Assembly (NCBI RefSeq): GCF_965644225.1
Contig: NZ_CBFFRJ010000207.1
Coordinates: forward strand, 1-5,035
DNA length: 5,035 bases
Reading direction: 5' to 3'
Origin: CBFFRJ01 sp965644225
GTDB lineage: Bacteria > Pseudomonadota > Gammaproteobacteria > Enterobacterales > Enterobacteriaceae
Shown here: positions 1 through 4,210 of the stretch, piece by piece
Layout of the letters: each line of letters begins with the position of its first letter
Numbering within the stretch: position 1 is the stretch's first letter
Program-made: the position numbers and the translations under genes
Notes under the pieces: model-generated
Told to the model about the DNA's origin: nothing
What the model saw: only the letters and a program-made list of their open reading frames with translations
Databases searched by the model: none

Positions 1-437
1 TGCAGCCCCAGCCTGCCGTTCACGATGGTCTGCCAGGCATCAATGCGCGGACGGTCGGCGCGGTCGTAATACGGCTGGAGACGCCTGCCGGTCAGCAGCT
101 CCGTGTTCGGGATCAGGAAGTTCAGCTCCAGCCGCCCCTTATCCTGATGCTCAACCCACAGCACGCTGTACTGGTCTTTATCGAGTCCGGGCATCAGAAC
201 CCGCTCGAAGCTCGCCATCAGCTTTTCACGCTGACCGGGCGGTAAATCCTTTTCGGCAAAGGACAGGACGCCAGAGGTGTACTTTTTGGCGTAGGGCGAG
301 GCGTCGATAAGCTCCCGGACTTCTTCCGGCTTCCCCTGCAGGACGCTGGCGCCGTCGCGCTGGCGGTCTTTACCCAACAGATAATCCACCGGACCGGCAC
401 CGCCGCCACGCCCTCGAGGGTGAAACTTAACAATCAT
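1..437 (-). CDS. mobA: MobA/MbeA relaxase, N-terminal part (runs off window start)
   Basis: This is the DNA relaxase of ColE1-type mobilization. It nicks oriT, stays covalently attached to the 5' end and pilots the strand through a helper plasmid's secretion system. The ATG at 437-435 opens a frame that is uninterrupted to the window edge (145 codons), starting MIVKFHPRGRGGG. Catalytic residues of the MOB(HEN) group are at the positions known for ColE1 MbeA: Tyr19 in the VDYLLG motif, and His97, Glu104 and Asn106 in the stretch EHQDKGRLELNF. The start overlaps the last 11 nt of mobC and has only a loose G-rich ribosome site, so translational coupling to mobC is likely. The C-terminal half of the same gene is at the other end of the window (4211-5035). 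About 70 codons are missing between them, judged from remembered ColE1 MbeA. Identity is very secure; only the middle is unseen. Confidence 0.95.
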   Translation of the reverse strand, partial: MIVKFHPRGRGGGAGPVDYLLGKDRQRDGASVLQGKPEEVRELIDASPYAKKYTSGVLSFAEKDLPPGQREKLMASFERVLMPGLDKDQYSVLWVEHQDKGRLELNFLIPNTELLTGRRLQPYYDRADRPRIDAWQTIVNGRLGL

Positions 438-771
438 CGTCAGCCCCCTTTTCCAGCACGGCGTGCCGCAGCCGCTCGAGTCCGGCATCGATGGCCATCA
501 GTGCGGCGACTACCTGCACTCGGTCGTGTCCGGAGCTGACACCGCTGTTAACCTGCCGGGCAATCTGGTTAAGGTTATTGCCCATGCCGGCAAGCTGACG
601 AAGCAGAACCGGCGAGATAGACGGAAGTTTGCCGGCGCGGGCGGGCTTTTCGTCCAGGCACGTCTGGCGCATCCAGGCCGCGAGTTGCTTACTGTCGCAG
701 CGCTCGAGCAGACGCCGGTGCTCATCTTCCGTTACCCACATGGTGAGCATTTTGCTGCGTTTGTCTGCCAA
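427..771 (-). CDS. mobC: MobC/MbeC relaxosome accessory protein
   Basis: This small DNA-binding accessory protein of the ColE1-type relaxosome helps the relaxase open and nick oriT. It has 114 residues, the usual size for MbeC. It has the family's conserved MLTMWVTEDEH N-terminus (residues 8-18), which resembles ribbon-helix-helix nicking accessory proteins, and the GNNLNQIARQVN segment (64-75) typical of the MobC family. The start is a TTG at 771-769. I accept it because AGGAGG lies 5 nt upstream, and the next ATG (codon 8) has no ribosome site. The gene reads away from oriT, which lies about 150 bp upstream, and its TAA overlaps the mobA start by 11 nt, so mobC and mobA form one operon. The reading frame stays open for a further 58 codons upstream through oriT, but without an ATG. 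Confidence 0.93.
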   Translation of the reverse strand: MADKRSKMLTMWVTEDEHRRLLERCDSKQLAAWMRQTCLDEKPARAGKLPSISPVLLRQLAGMGNNLNQIARQVNSGVSSGHDRVQVVAALMAIDAGLERLRHAVLEKGADDDC

Positions 772-871
772 TCCGGCCTCCTGATAACGCCGGGACGGGC
801 GGGAAATTCTTTCCCGGACGGCGCGGTGTTGGACAAGCCGCAGGCGCGTCAGTGGTTTTAGCGGGTTTCGG

Positions 872-980
872 GGCGCAGCCCTGAACCAGTCACGTAGCGC
901 TAGCGGGGTGTATACTGGCTTACGATGGTAAATCGAAGTGGTGATTCAGGAAAGCGCTTCATGTGGCAGGGGAAAAATGC
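872..980 (+). other. oriT: oriT (bom) of ColE1/pMB1 type with nic site
   Basis: This is the origin of transfer. The stretch from about 868 to 922 closely matches the bom region of ColE1/pBR322 as I remember it (GGGGCGCAGCC, CAGTCACGTAGCG, GTGTATACTGGCTTA). The CTGGCTTA at 915-922 is the nic consensus of this relaxase group, with the cut expected between 918 and 919 on the plus strand. The conserved GCTTCATGTGGCAGG at 956-970 is also found in the ColE1 oriT flank. An 8-bp palindrome TAGCGCTA at 895-902 precedes nic. Cutting here would send the replication origin into the recipient first and the mob genes last, the normal ColE1 arrangement. Outer limits are approximate. Confidence 0.9.
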
Positions 981-1025
981 GGCTGCGGGGCGTAAGTGCG
1001 AAATGCCGGTGTCGTTGAAATGACG

Positions 1026-1078
1026 CCTCCTCGCTCACTCGGTCGCTACGCTCCTGTCGTAAGACTGCGGCGGGCGTT
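1026..1078. other. conserved ColE1-type backbone segment between oriT and ori
   Basis: This non-coding stretch contains CCTCCTCGCTCACTCGGTCG and then GACTGCGGCGGGCG. It is a variant of the block found at this place in pMB1, p15A and ColE1 vectors. No gene is supported in the 381 bases between mobC and the replication origin apart from oriT, this block and a direct repeat. Its function cannot be read from the sequence; on relatives this side of the origin holds sites acting on strand initiation or termination. A weak hairpin, GGTGTCGTT paired with AATGACGCC, sits just before it at 1006-1025. Confidence 0.55.
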
Positions 1079-1107
1079 ACCAGCTCAAGAATGACGAGAT
1101 AAAGAGG

Positions 1108-1122
1108 TGACGCTCAAATCAG
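1108..1122. repeat. 15-bp direct repeat, copy 1 (beyond ori)
   Basis: TGACGCTCAAATCAG at 1108-1122 is repeated exactly at 1196-1210, 88 bp away. This copy lies just downstream of the replication start in the direction of synthesis; the other lies inside the RNAII-coding region. The second copy is at the position usual for p15A origins, so this one looks like the extra copy. Confidence 0.9.
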
Positions 1123-1153
1123 GAAGGGCCAGAGAAAGGATGCGGCGTTGCCG

Positions 1154-1158
1154 TTTTT
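1154..1158 (-). other. ori: replication origin (RNA-to-DNA switch)
   Basis: This T5 run (A5 in RNAII) sits in GTTTTTCCATAGGCTCCG, followed by the C-rich CCGCCCCCCTG. It is the counterpart of the pBR322 position where the RNase H-cut RNAII primer hands over to DNA polymerase I. The G-rich RNAII segment needed for the persistent RNA-DNA hybrid is encoded at about 1169-1178. Synthesis should run toward lower coordinates, into the oriT and mob region. It is placed by analogy, so it may be a few bases off. Confidence 0.85.
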
Positions 1159-1195
1159 CCATAGGCTCCGCCCCCCTGACAAGCATCACGAAATC

Positions 1196-1210
1196 TGACG
1201 CTCAAATCAG
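1196..1210. repeat. 15-bp direct repeat, copy 2 (inside RNAII region)
   Basis: This is an exact copy of TGACGCTCAAATCAG at 1108-1122. It is in the standard p15A-like context (GCATCACGAAATC before it, GGCGAAACCCGACAGG shortly after it), so it is probably the ancestral copy. Confidence 0.9.
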
Positions 1211-1535
1211 TGGCGGCGAAACCCGACAGGACTATAAAGATCCCAGGCGTTTCCCCCTGGTAGCTCCCTCGTGCGCTCTCCTGTTCCTGCCTTTCGGTTT
1301 ACCGGTGTCATTCCGCTGTTATGGCCGCGTTTGTCTCATTCCACGCCTGACACTCAGTTCCGGGTAGGCAGTTCGCTCCAAGCTGGACTGTATGCACGAA
1401 CCCCCCGTTCAGTCCGACTACCACGCCAGTTCCGGTAACTATCGACTTGAGTCCAATCCGGAAAGACACGACGAATCGCCAGTGGCGGTAGCCATTGGTA
1501 AGAAGGTGTACAAGAAGATTACTAGTGCAGAGTTC

Positions 1536-1565
1536 TTGAAGTCTGGGCCAAATTACGGCTAAACT
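1536..1565 (+). promoter_or_regulatory. RNAI promoter
   Basis: TTGAAG at 1536-1541 and TAAACT at 1560-1565 are separated by 18 bp. These are at the same place as the RNAI promoter of p15A and pMB1, and the predicted start is the A at about 1572. Confidence 0.85.
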
Positions 1566-1571
1566 GGAAGG

Positions 1572-1672
1572 ACTAATTTGGTGGCAGCGGTCTTGTACAC
1601 CCTGTTACCACGGTTCATAAACTTGCCGGTTTAATGAACCTTCGAAAAACCACCTTGCCGGGTGGTTTTTTC
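1572..1672 (+). ncRNA. RNAI: RNAI antisense copy-number regulator
   Basis: This is an antisense RNA of about 100 nt, complementary to the 5' end of RNAII. Pairing by kissing loops stops RNAII folding into the primer form and so sets copy number and incompatibility. It starts about 7 nt after the TAAACT box, ends at the T-run of the hairpin at 1645-1671, and lies opposite the RNAII 5' end as in all relatives. The GGTTCATAAACTTGCCGG and GGTTTAATGAACC segments form the middle stem-loop: GGTTCAT at 1612-1618 pairs with ATGAACC at 1634-1640. No rop gene is present to strengthen the RNAI-RNAII contact. Confidence 0.88.
1645..1671 (+). terminator. RNAI rho-independent terminator
   Basis: ACCACC at 1649-1654 pairs with GGTGGT at 1661-1666 around the loop TTGCCG, extended by A/T pairs and followed by a T-run to 1671. 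The same DNA read on the minus strand forms the first stem of RNAII. Confidence 0.9.
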
Positions 1673-1679
1673 GTATCTA

Positions 1680-1708
1680 ACGATACAACTAGTTATATCG
1701 TATGGCAA
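1680..1708 (-). promoter_or_regulatory. RNAII promoter
   Basis: On the minus strand TTGCCA (1708-1703) and TATCGT (1685-1680) are spaced 17 bp apart. They stand in front of the expected RNAII start at about 1674, just before the stem GAAAAAACCACC. The boxes match sigma-70 consensus at 5/6 and 4/6, and the position agrees with RNAII promoters of the family. Confidence 0.75.
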
Positions 1709-1740
1709 CATGAAGCTCCCTAATAGCCTTAAGCTAACGT

Positions 1741-1767
1741 AAAAAACGCACACCTCGTTCGTTTTTT
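1741..1767 (-). terminator. terminator behind the 1784-2197 gene
   Basis: AAAAAACG at 1741-1748 pairs exactly with CGTTTTTT at 1760-1767 around an 11-nt loop, giving an A/T-flanked hairpin that can work in both directions. It lies 16 bp beyond the stop of the minus-strand gene. It would keep transcription of that gene from running into the RNAII promoter. Confidence 0.65.
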
Positions 1768-1783
1768 CTTTAAGCAAAGAAGG

Positions 1784-2197
1784 CTAAATAAACTCATCCC
1801 AATTAAGCTCTTCCCTAGCCTTTTTTAGTGTTGAAACCGATGGCGTCCTATATAGATTCCAATGTGTAGCCCACACCCTGCTTTGCTCTTTTTCTAATGA
1901 TGAATTTGATGGAACCATCCCTTCCCATCCTGGATGGTTGGTATTTTTAGCAACAACAATACAACTTAAAGGAGGAAGTTTGTTATATAGGCAGTACAAT
2001 GAAACTGTACCTAACGCCTCAGCTAAAGTGCGCCCAGCTTGCGCTGAATAACCTATAAGGTTAGCAAGCTCACCATATGTTATGGTTTTATTTTTATTGA
2101 ACAAACACCATGAAGTTAAGGCAATCCATACAAAATGAGCCTGCTCTTCCCTTCTTGATCCAACCTCTTTGAACGCTTTTATTTTTGGAATATCCAT
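1784..2197 (-). CDS. unrecognised 137-residue protein, possibly alkyltransferase-like fold
   Basis: I do not recognise this gene. The ATG at 2197 is chosen over one 24 codons upstream because GGGGAGG sits just ahead of it. The protein is soluble, without a signal peptide or membrane helix. Residues 39-63 read ITYGELANLIGY, then AGRTLAEALG, followed by PPLSCIVVAKNT and a Gly-rich HPGWEG at 88-93. This order resembles the winged-helix part of O6-alkylguanine transferase and alkyltransferase-like proteins (TYGE-I/LA, then G-AL, then P-HRVV, then G). The PCHR active-site motif is absent, so at best it is a non-catalytic DNA-binding relative; this is inference. The gene is visibly more AT-rich than the mob genes and uses many TTT, TTA, AAA and ATA codons, which suggests recent acquisition. 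It stands alone between a terminator and an intergenic inverted repeat. Confidence 0.75.
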   Translation of the reverse strand: MDIPKIKAFKEVGSRREEQAHFVWIALTSWCLFNKNKTITYGELANLIGYSAQAGRTLAEALGTVSLYCLYNKLPPLSCIVVAKNTNHPGWEGMVPSNSSLEKEQSRVWATHWNLYRTPSVSTLKKAREELNWDEFI

Positions 2198-2233
2198 AGT
2201 TACCTCCCCGCTATAGCTTTTGCTAGGACTTGC

Positions 2234-2289
2234 ACGGCACAACCCACCAAGTTGTAAGCTTAATACCAAGTGGTGCCGTTACTAGCCAA
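2234..2289 (-). promoter_or_regulatory. possible promoter and inverted repeat before the 1784-2197 gene
   Basis: Arms ACGGCACAAC (2234-2243) and GTGGTGCCGT (2270-2279) are complementary at 9 of 10 positions, with the palindrome TAAGCTTA at 2255-2262 between them. On the minus strand TTGGCT (2289-2284) and TATTAA (2265-2260), 18 bp apart, could be a weak sigma-70 promoter. One arm would fall between these boxes and the other after the start point, as for an operator pair. Promoter strength and function are guesses; the inverted repeat is plain. Confidence 0.4.
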
Positions 2290-2377
2290 TAGGTACTAAA
2301 ATAACAATTAGCCAGCATATCCACAGGTAATATACATACAACTCGTCATAAATGAAACATTTAGTAAGAAAAATAAC

Positions 2378-2433
2378 AAATTTAGGGTGTTCGGGATGTC
2401 CTAACAACAGGATTTCCCGAACACCCCAAATTT
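2378..2433. repeat. long inverted repeat, 25-bp arms, 6-nt loop
   Basis: The arms at 2378-2402 and 2409-2433 are complementary at 22 of 25 positions; each contains a GGTGTTCGGG core and ends in AAATTT. The loop is AACAAC. It sits 51 bp beyond the stop of the XRE gene (2484-2951). Read from that gene, it is followed by a T-rich GTTATTTTTC, so the simplest reading is a strong terminator. Its length and near-perfect symmetry also allow a scar of a mobile element or a recombination site. It marks the edge between the AT-rich block and the GC-richer XRE gene. Confidence 0.75.
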
Positions 2434-2483
2434 ATTAGCTAAAGCAAGGGGTTTTAACATAACATCTCTGTTGCGAATCACGG

Positions 2484-2951
2484 TTATCGCCGCAGCATCT
2501 GCCGCAGCCGCTTCTGTTGCCAGCGGCTGATCAGCCCGCGAAAAAAGAATGTCCTCATGCCACGAATAACCAGCAGCGCACACCAGATCCCCGTAACCCA
2601 CAATGACCATACGCTGGCCGGGGCCGTAAAGTGGTTAAGAACAAGCAACAGCGCGCAGACGACGACAGCCGTAATTACTGATCGGTAAAAACGGCCTTCC
2701 TCAGCTATTTTTCTCTTCGCTTCGGCAATTTTCTGGTCAAGAGCGTCATCGCCATGCGCATCAGGGCCGGAAAGATCCGCCACGCTCACCTCAAATACAG
2801 CAGCCAGGGCACTCAGTGTTTCTAGGCTTGGCTGATCGCCGTTCTCGATACGCTGAACCGTGCGCACGCTCATCCCGGACAGTTCAGCAAGCTGCTCCTG
2901 GGACCAGGCACGCGCAAGACGCAGCGACCTGAATTTGTTGGTATCACTCAT
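2484..2951 (-). CDS. XRE-family regulator with two membrane segments
   Basis: This is a 155-residue protein with an N-terminal Cro/CI-type helix-turn-helix at about residues 7-60. The core is SQEQLAELSGMSVRTVQRIENG at 17-38, split here as SQEQLAELSG and MSVRTVQRIENG. A charged linker at 62-88 follows, then two hydrophobic segments at about 91-108 and 112-130, and an Arg-rich tail (RWQQKRLRQMLRR). This HTH-plus-2TM layout is known for small enterobacterial regulators, which would bind DNA while held at the inner membrane. The start at 2951 has GGAGACAGGAA directly upstream. A 21-bp imperfect palindrome at 2974-2994, 22 bp before the ATG, is the likely autoregulatory operator. The gene is transcribed away from the cer-like site. 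Its targets and signal cannot be told. Confidence 0.88.
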   Translation of the reverse strand: MSDTNKFRSLRLARAWSQEQLAELSGMSVRTVQRIENGDQPSLETLSALAAVFEVSVADLSGPDAHGDDALDQKIAEAKRKIAEEGRFYRSVITAVVVCALLLVLNHFTAPASVWSLWVTGIWCALLVIRGMRTFFFRGLISRWQQKRLRQMLRR

Positions 2952-2973
2952 TTCCTGTCTCCGAATGGAAGAT

Positions 2974-2994
2974 GGTCAGCACACAGTGTTGACC
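2974..2994. promoter_or_regulatory. palindromic operator candidate before the XRE gene
   Basis: GGTCA-G-CAC-ACA-GTG-T-TGACC is a 21-bp dyad in which GGTCA/TGACC and CAC/GTG are symmetric about 2984. The size and position, 22 bp upstream of the XRE start codon, fit an autorepressor site. No clear sigma-70 boxes are visible around it. Confidence 0.55.
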
Positions 2995-3101
2995 GCGTAA
3001 TCCTGCGCGACCACGATCTTAACCCGACAGTAACGTGACAGCGGTCTGACATGCCGCATTGAGGTCTTTGAAACCGTAACTTCAGGAGCATGTACGGTCA
3101 G

Positions 3102-3129
3102 ATTTAACATAAGAGTTCTTGTCCGAACC
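3102..3129 (-). other. Xer recombination core (XerC arm, 6-bp centre, XerD arm)
   Basis: On the minus strand the XerC arm is GGTTCGGACAA (3129-3119), the centre is GAACTC and the XerD arm is TTATGTTAAAT (3112-3102). The XerD arm equals that of chromosomal dif in E. coli. The XerC arm matches cer's GGTGCGTACAA at 9 of 11 positions. The 6-bp centre is like dif and pSC101 psi rather than the 8 bp of cer. Confidence 0.85.
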
Positions 3130-3192
3130 GCCTGAGAAGCACTCAGCACAACTTTACGTCCTGAGCCGTGAAAAGATACCTATCACCCCACT

Positions 3193-3223
3193 AAAACGCC
3201 CCGGAATCGCGCCGGTGAGTTTT
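3193..3223. repeat. hairpin inside the cer-like accessory DNA
   Basis: AAAACGCCCCGG (3193-3204) and CCGGTGAGTTTT (3212-3223) are complementary at 10 of 12 positions around a 7-nt loop. It ends in T4 on the plus strand and T4 on the minus strand, so it could stop a short transcript from either side. ColE1 cer makes a small RNA (Rcd), but I cannot show one here. Confidence 0.5.
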
Positions 3224-3230
3224 GCGCGCG

Positions 3231-3244
3231 TGCATGGTTATGCA
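3231..3244. promoter_or_regulatory. ARG-box-like palindrome (ArgR site)
   Basis: TGCAT-GGTT-ATGCA is a perfect 5-4-5 dyad that differs from the ARG-box form TGAAT-N4-ATTCA at one base per half. It lies about 100 bp on the XerC side of the core, as in cer. It also overlaps the -35 position of the promoter of the 3302-3700 gene. Confidence 0.7.
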
Positions 3245-3256
3245 TGGCAGTGACTG

Positions 3257-3265
3257 TGGTAAAAT
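3257..3265 (+). promoter_or_regulatory. extended -10 promoter of the 3302-3700 gene
   Basis: TGGTAAAAT is an extended -10 element with a 5/6 TAAAAT box, 36 bp before the ATG. The -35 position (3237-3242, GTTATG) is poor and lies inside the ARG-box-like dyad, so ArgR binding could block it. Confidence 0.5.
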
Positions 3266-3301
3266 TTCGGGCATTATTTGTCACCAGATGGCTAAAACTT
3301 C

Positions 3302-3700
3302 ATGTCCCGTAATCCAAAAAATGGCGGCAGACCAAATCAAAAACCGCGTAATATCCAGGAACTCGTCAGCACCCTGAGCGAAAGCGAACTACGCGCACTG
3401 AATCAGTGTATTGTCCAACGTCTCCGGACCCTGCAACAACAACGTGCACAGCAGAATATGACGCAATTCCGGCTGGGTGACGTGGTACGCTTCACCGGTA
3501 ATGACCAGAAAGAAGTCACAGGAATCATCATCCGTCTCAACAAAAAAACAGTATCAGTACACTCCGAGACAGGTGGGCGATGGACGGTATCGCCGCATTT
3601 TCTGACCTTAATAAAACGACAGGCAACCGGCGAGGAAGTAAGGCAGGAAACGTCACTTATCGTTGATATTCCTGTCACGCTTAACAAGCTGACACACTGA
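3302..3700 (+). CDS. small protein with SH3/KOW-like segment, function unknown
   Basis: I do not recognise a named family. The 132-residue protein starts with a basic, Asn/Arg/Lys-rich tail (1-16), then has a helical, Leu/Gln-rich part (17-53, ESELRALNQ and QRLRTLQQQRAQQ). Residues 55-106 look like a small beta-barrel: FRLGDVVRF (56-64), VTGIIIRLNKKTVSV (72-86), GGRWTVSP (91-98). The GD, then G-I-R-N-KTV, then W-VSP order is that of SH3- or KOW-like domains seen in small nucleic-acid-associated proteins. An RNA or DNA role is therefore possible but unproved. The ribosome site is weak. The ATG at 3288 is out of frame, so 3302 is kept. It has its own promoter beside the ARG-box-like site, and converges with recX, 24 nt apart, with no obvious terminator between. 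Confidence 0.82.
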   Translation: MSRNPKNGGRPNQKPRNIQELVSTLSESELRALNQCIVQRLRTLQQQRAQQNMTQFRLGDVVRFTGNDQKEVTGIIIRLNKKTVSVHSETGGRWTVSPHFLTLIKRQATGEEVRQETSLIVDIPVTLNKLTH

Positions 3701-3724
3701 AAATAAAGAAATGAAGCGTAAGCG

Positions 3725-4171
3725 TCAGTCTTCCTGTGGTGTGATTGCTTCCATGATCATATCCATCGAAAACCCCCGACTTTGCAGGAACCGCATCTGA
3801 CGCCCTTTTTCTCTGGCATCGGAAGGATAATCGTCCCCAAATTTTTTAATCCGGCAGTCTGATGCCATCTGAAACCAGTCCACATCACAGTCTTTAATTG
3901 TCTTTTCAGTCACCTCCTGATCGATACCTTTCTGTCTAAGCTCCTGCCTGATACGGGTCGGACCATACTGTTTTCGCAAAAAACGGGACACCATATTTTC
4001 AGCAATACGCTGATCGTTCAGATAGTCGCTGTCACGAAGACGGACAATGACAGTTTCCACAGTCATCCCGTCATCTGTCATATGGTGTAAAGCCCTGCGC
4101 ATTTCGCCGTTGCTGTAGTCCTTACGTGCAAGAAGAGAGACTGCGTGTTCGTAAAGTTCATCCGGCTTCAT
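3725..4171 (-). CDS. recX: RecX-family RecA modulator, plasmid-borne
   Basis: RecX binds RecA filaments on single-stranded DNA and lowers strand exchange, LexA cleavage and ATP hydrolysis. The 148-residue product, close to the 166 of E. coli RecX, has the family's three-helix repeats with its landmarks in order: LLARKDYSNGEMRRAL (13-28), YLNDQRIAENMV (50-61), KQYGPTRIRQELRQKGI (67-83), DWFQMA (98-103), KKFG (109-112), and RFLQSRGFSMDMI (127-139). AAGGAG stands 6 nt before the ATG. Normally recX sits beside chromosomal recA. Here it starts 39 nt after the mobA stop on the same strand, so it may be read with the mob operon and expressed when the plasmid enters a new cell. A 10-codon leader frame overlaps its start. 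Family call is firm; the role in transfer or dimer control is inference. Confidence 0.92.
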   Translation of the reverse strand: MKPDELYEHAVSLLARKDYSNGEMRRALHHMTDDGMTVETVIVRLRDSDYLNDQRIAENMVSRFLRKQYGPTRIRQELRQKGIDQEVTEKTIKDCDVDWFQMASDCRIKKFGDDYPSDAREKGRQMRFLQSRGFSMDMIMEAITPQED

Positions 4172-4200
4172 TGAAGCTCCTTCGTTTTCTGTTCAGCCAT
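4168..4200 (-). CDS. possible 10-codon leader peptide coupled to recX
   Basis: ATG at 4200-4198 reads MAEQKTKELQ and stops at a TGA (4170-4168) that overlaps the recX ATG in ATGA. The recX ribosome site lies inside this frame, so its translation could free or block recX initiation. It has no good ribosome site of its own, and it could be chance. Confidence 0.3.
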   Translation of the reverse strand: MAEQKTKELQ

Positions 4201-4210
4201 ATAACAACGT

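Larger units (their letters stand above)
1154..1674 (-). ncRNA. RNAII: RNAII replication primer
   Basis: This is the preprimer RNA of a ColE1-superfamily plasmid, made on the minus strand. It hybridises at the origin and is cut by RNase H to give the primer. The plus strand from about 1154 to 1410 is nearly the p15A sequence as I know it (CGAAACCCGACAGGACTATA, GTTCGCTCCAAGCTGGACTG, CGAACCCCCCGTTCAGTCCG). The 5' part (about 1450-1674), which includes the RNAI target loops, diverges from p15A and pMB1. That suggests a separate incompatibility specificity. The length of about 520 nt suits the family. The 5' end is inferred from the promoter. Confidence 0.9.
3102..3244 (-). other. cer-like plasmid multimer resolution site
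   Basis: This non-coding site, where host XerC and XerD turn plasmid multimers into monomers, reads on the minus strand from an ARG-box-like palindrome to the crossover core. The parts follow ColE1 cer in order: the ARG box at 3231-3244, then GGCGCGAT (3206-3213, minus), a feature also next to the ARG box in cer, and then the XerC and XerD arms at 3129-3102. The ARG-box-to-core distance, about 100 bp, also suits cer, where ArgR and PepA wrap this DNA to impose resolution only. The 350 bases between the XRE gene and the next gene hold this site, the operator candidate and a promoter, and no further gene. Confidence 0.82.

Noticed and set aside
218..433. Minus-strand open frame of 71 codons near the mobA start
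   Set aside because: It is a shifted frame of mobA; the true frame begins at 437 and carries Tyr19 and the HEN residues.
463..861. Plus-strand open frame of 132 codons
   Set aside because: It lies opposite mobC, whose protein clearly matches its family; no ribosome site and no family likeness.
772..1153. A rop/rom gene near the origin
   Set aside because: No frame here reads like the 63-residue Rop helix hairpin; only oriT and origin-flanking DNA are present.
1107..1367. Plus-strand open frame of 86 codons
   Set aside because: It covers the replication origin and the RNAII template; the sequence is conserved as RNA, not protein.
2401..2610. Minus-strand open frame of 69 codons
   Set aside because: Overlaps the XRE gene end in another frame and runs into the inverted repeat.
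3288..3301. ATG at 3288 as an earlier start for the 3302-3700 gene
   Set aside because: It is in a different frame from the gene.
3403..3687. Minus-strand open frame of 94 codons
   Set aside because: Antisense to the SH3-like gene; Cys/Arg-rich, without a ribosome site.
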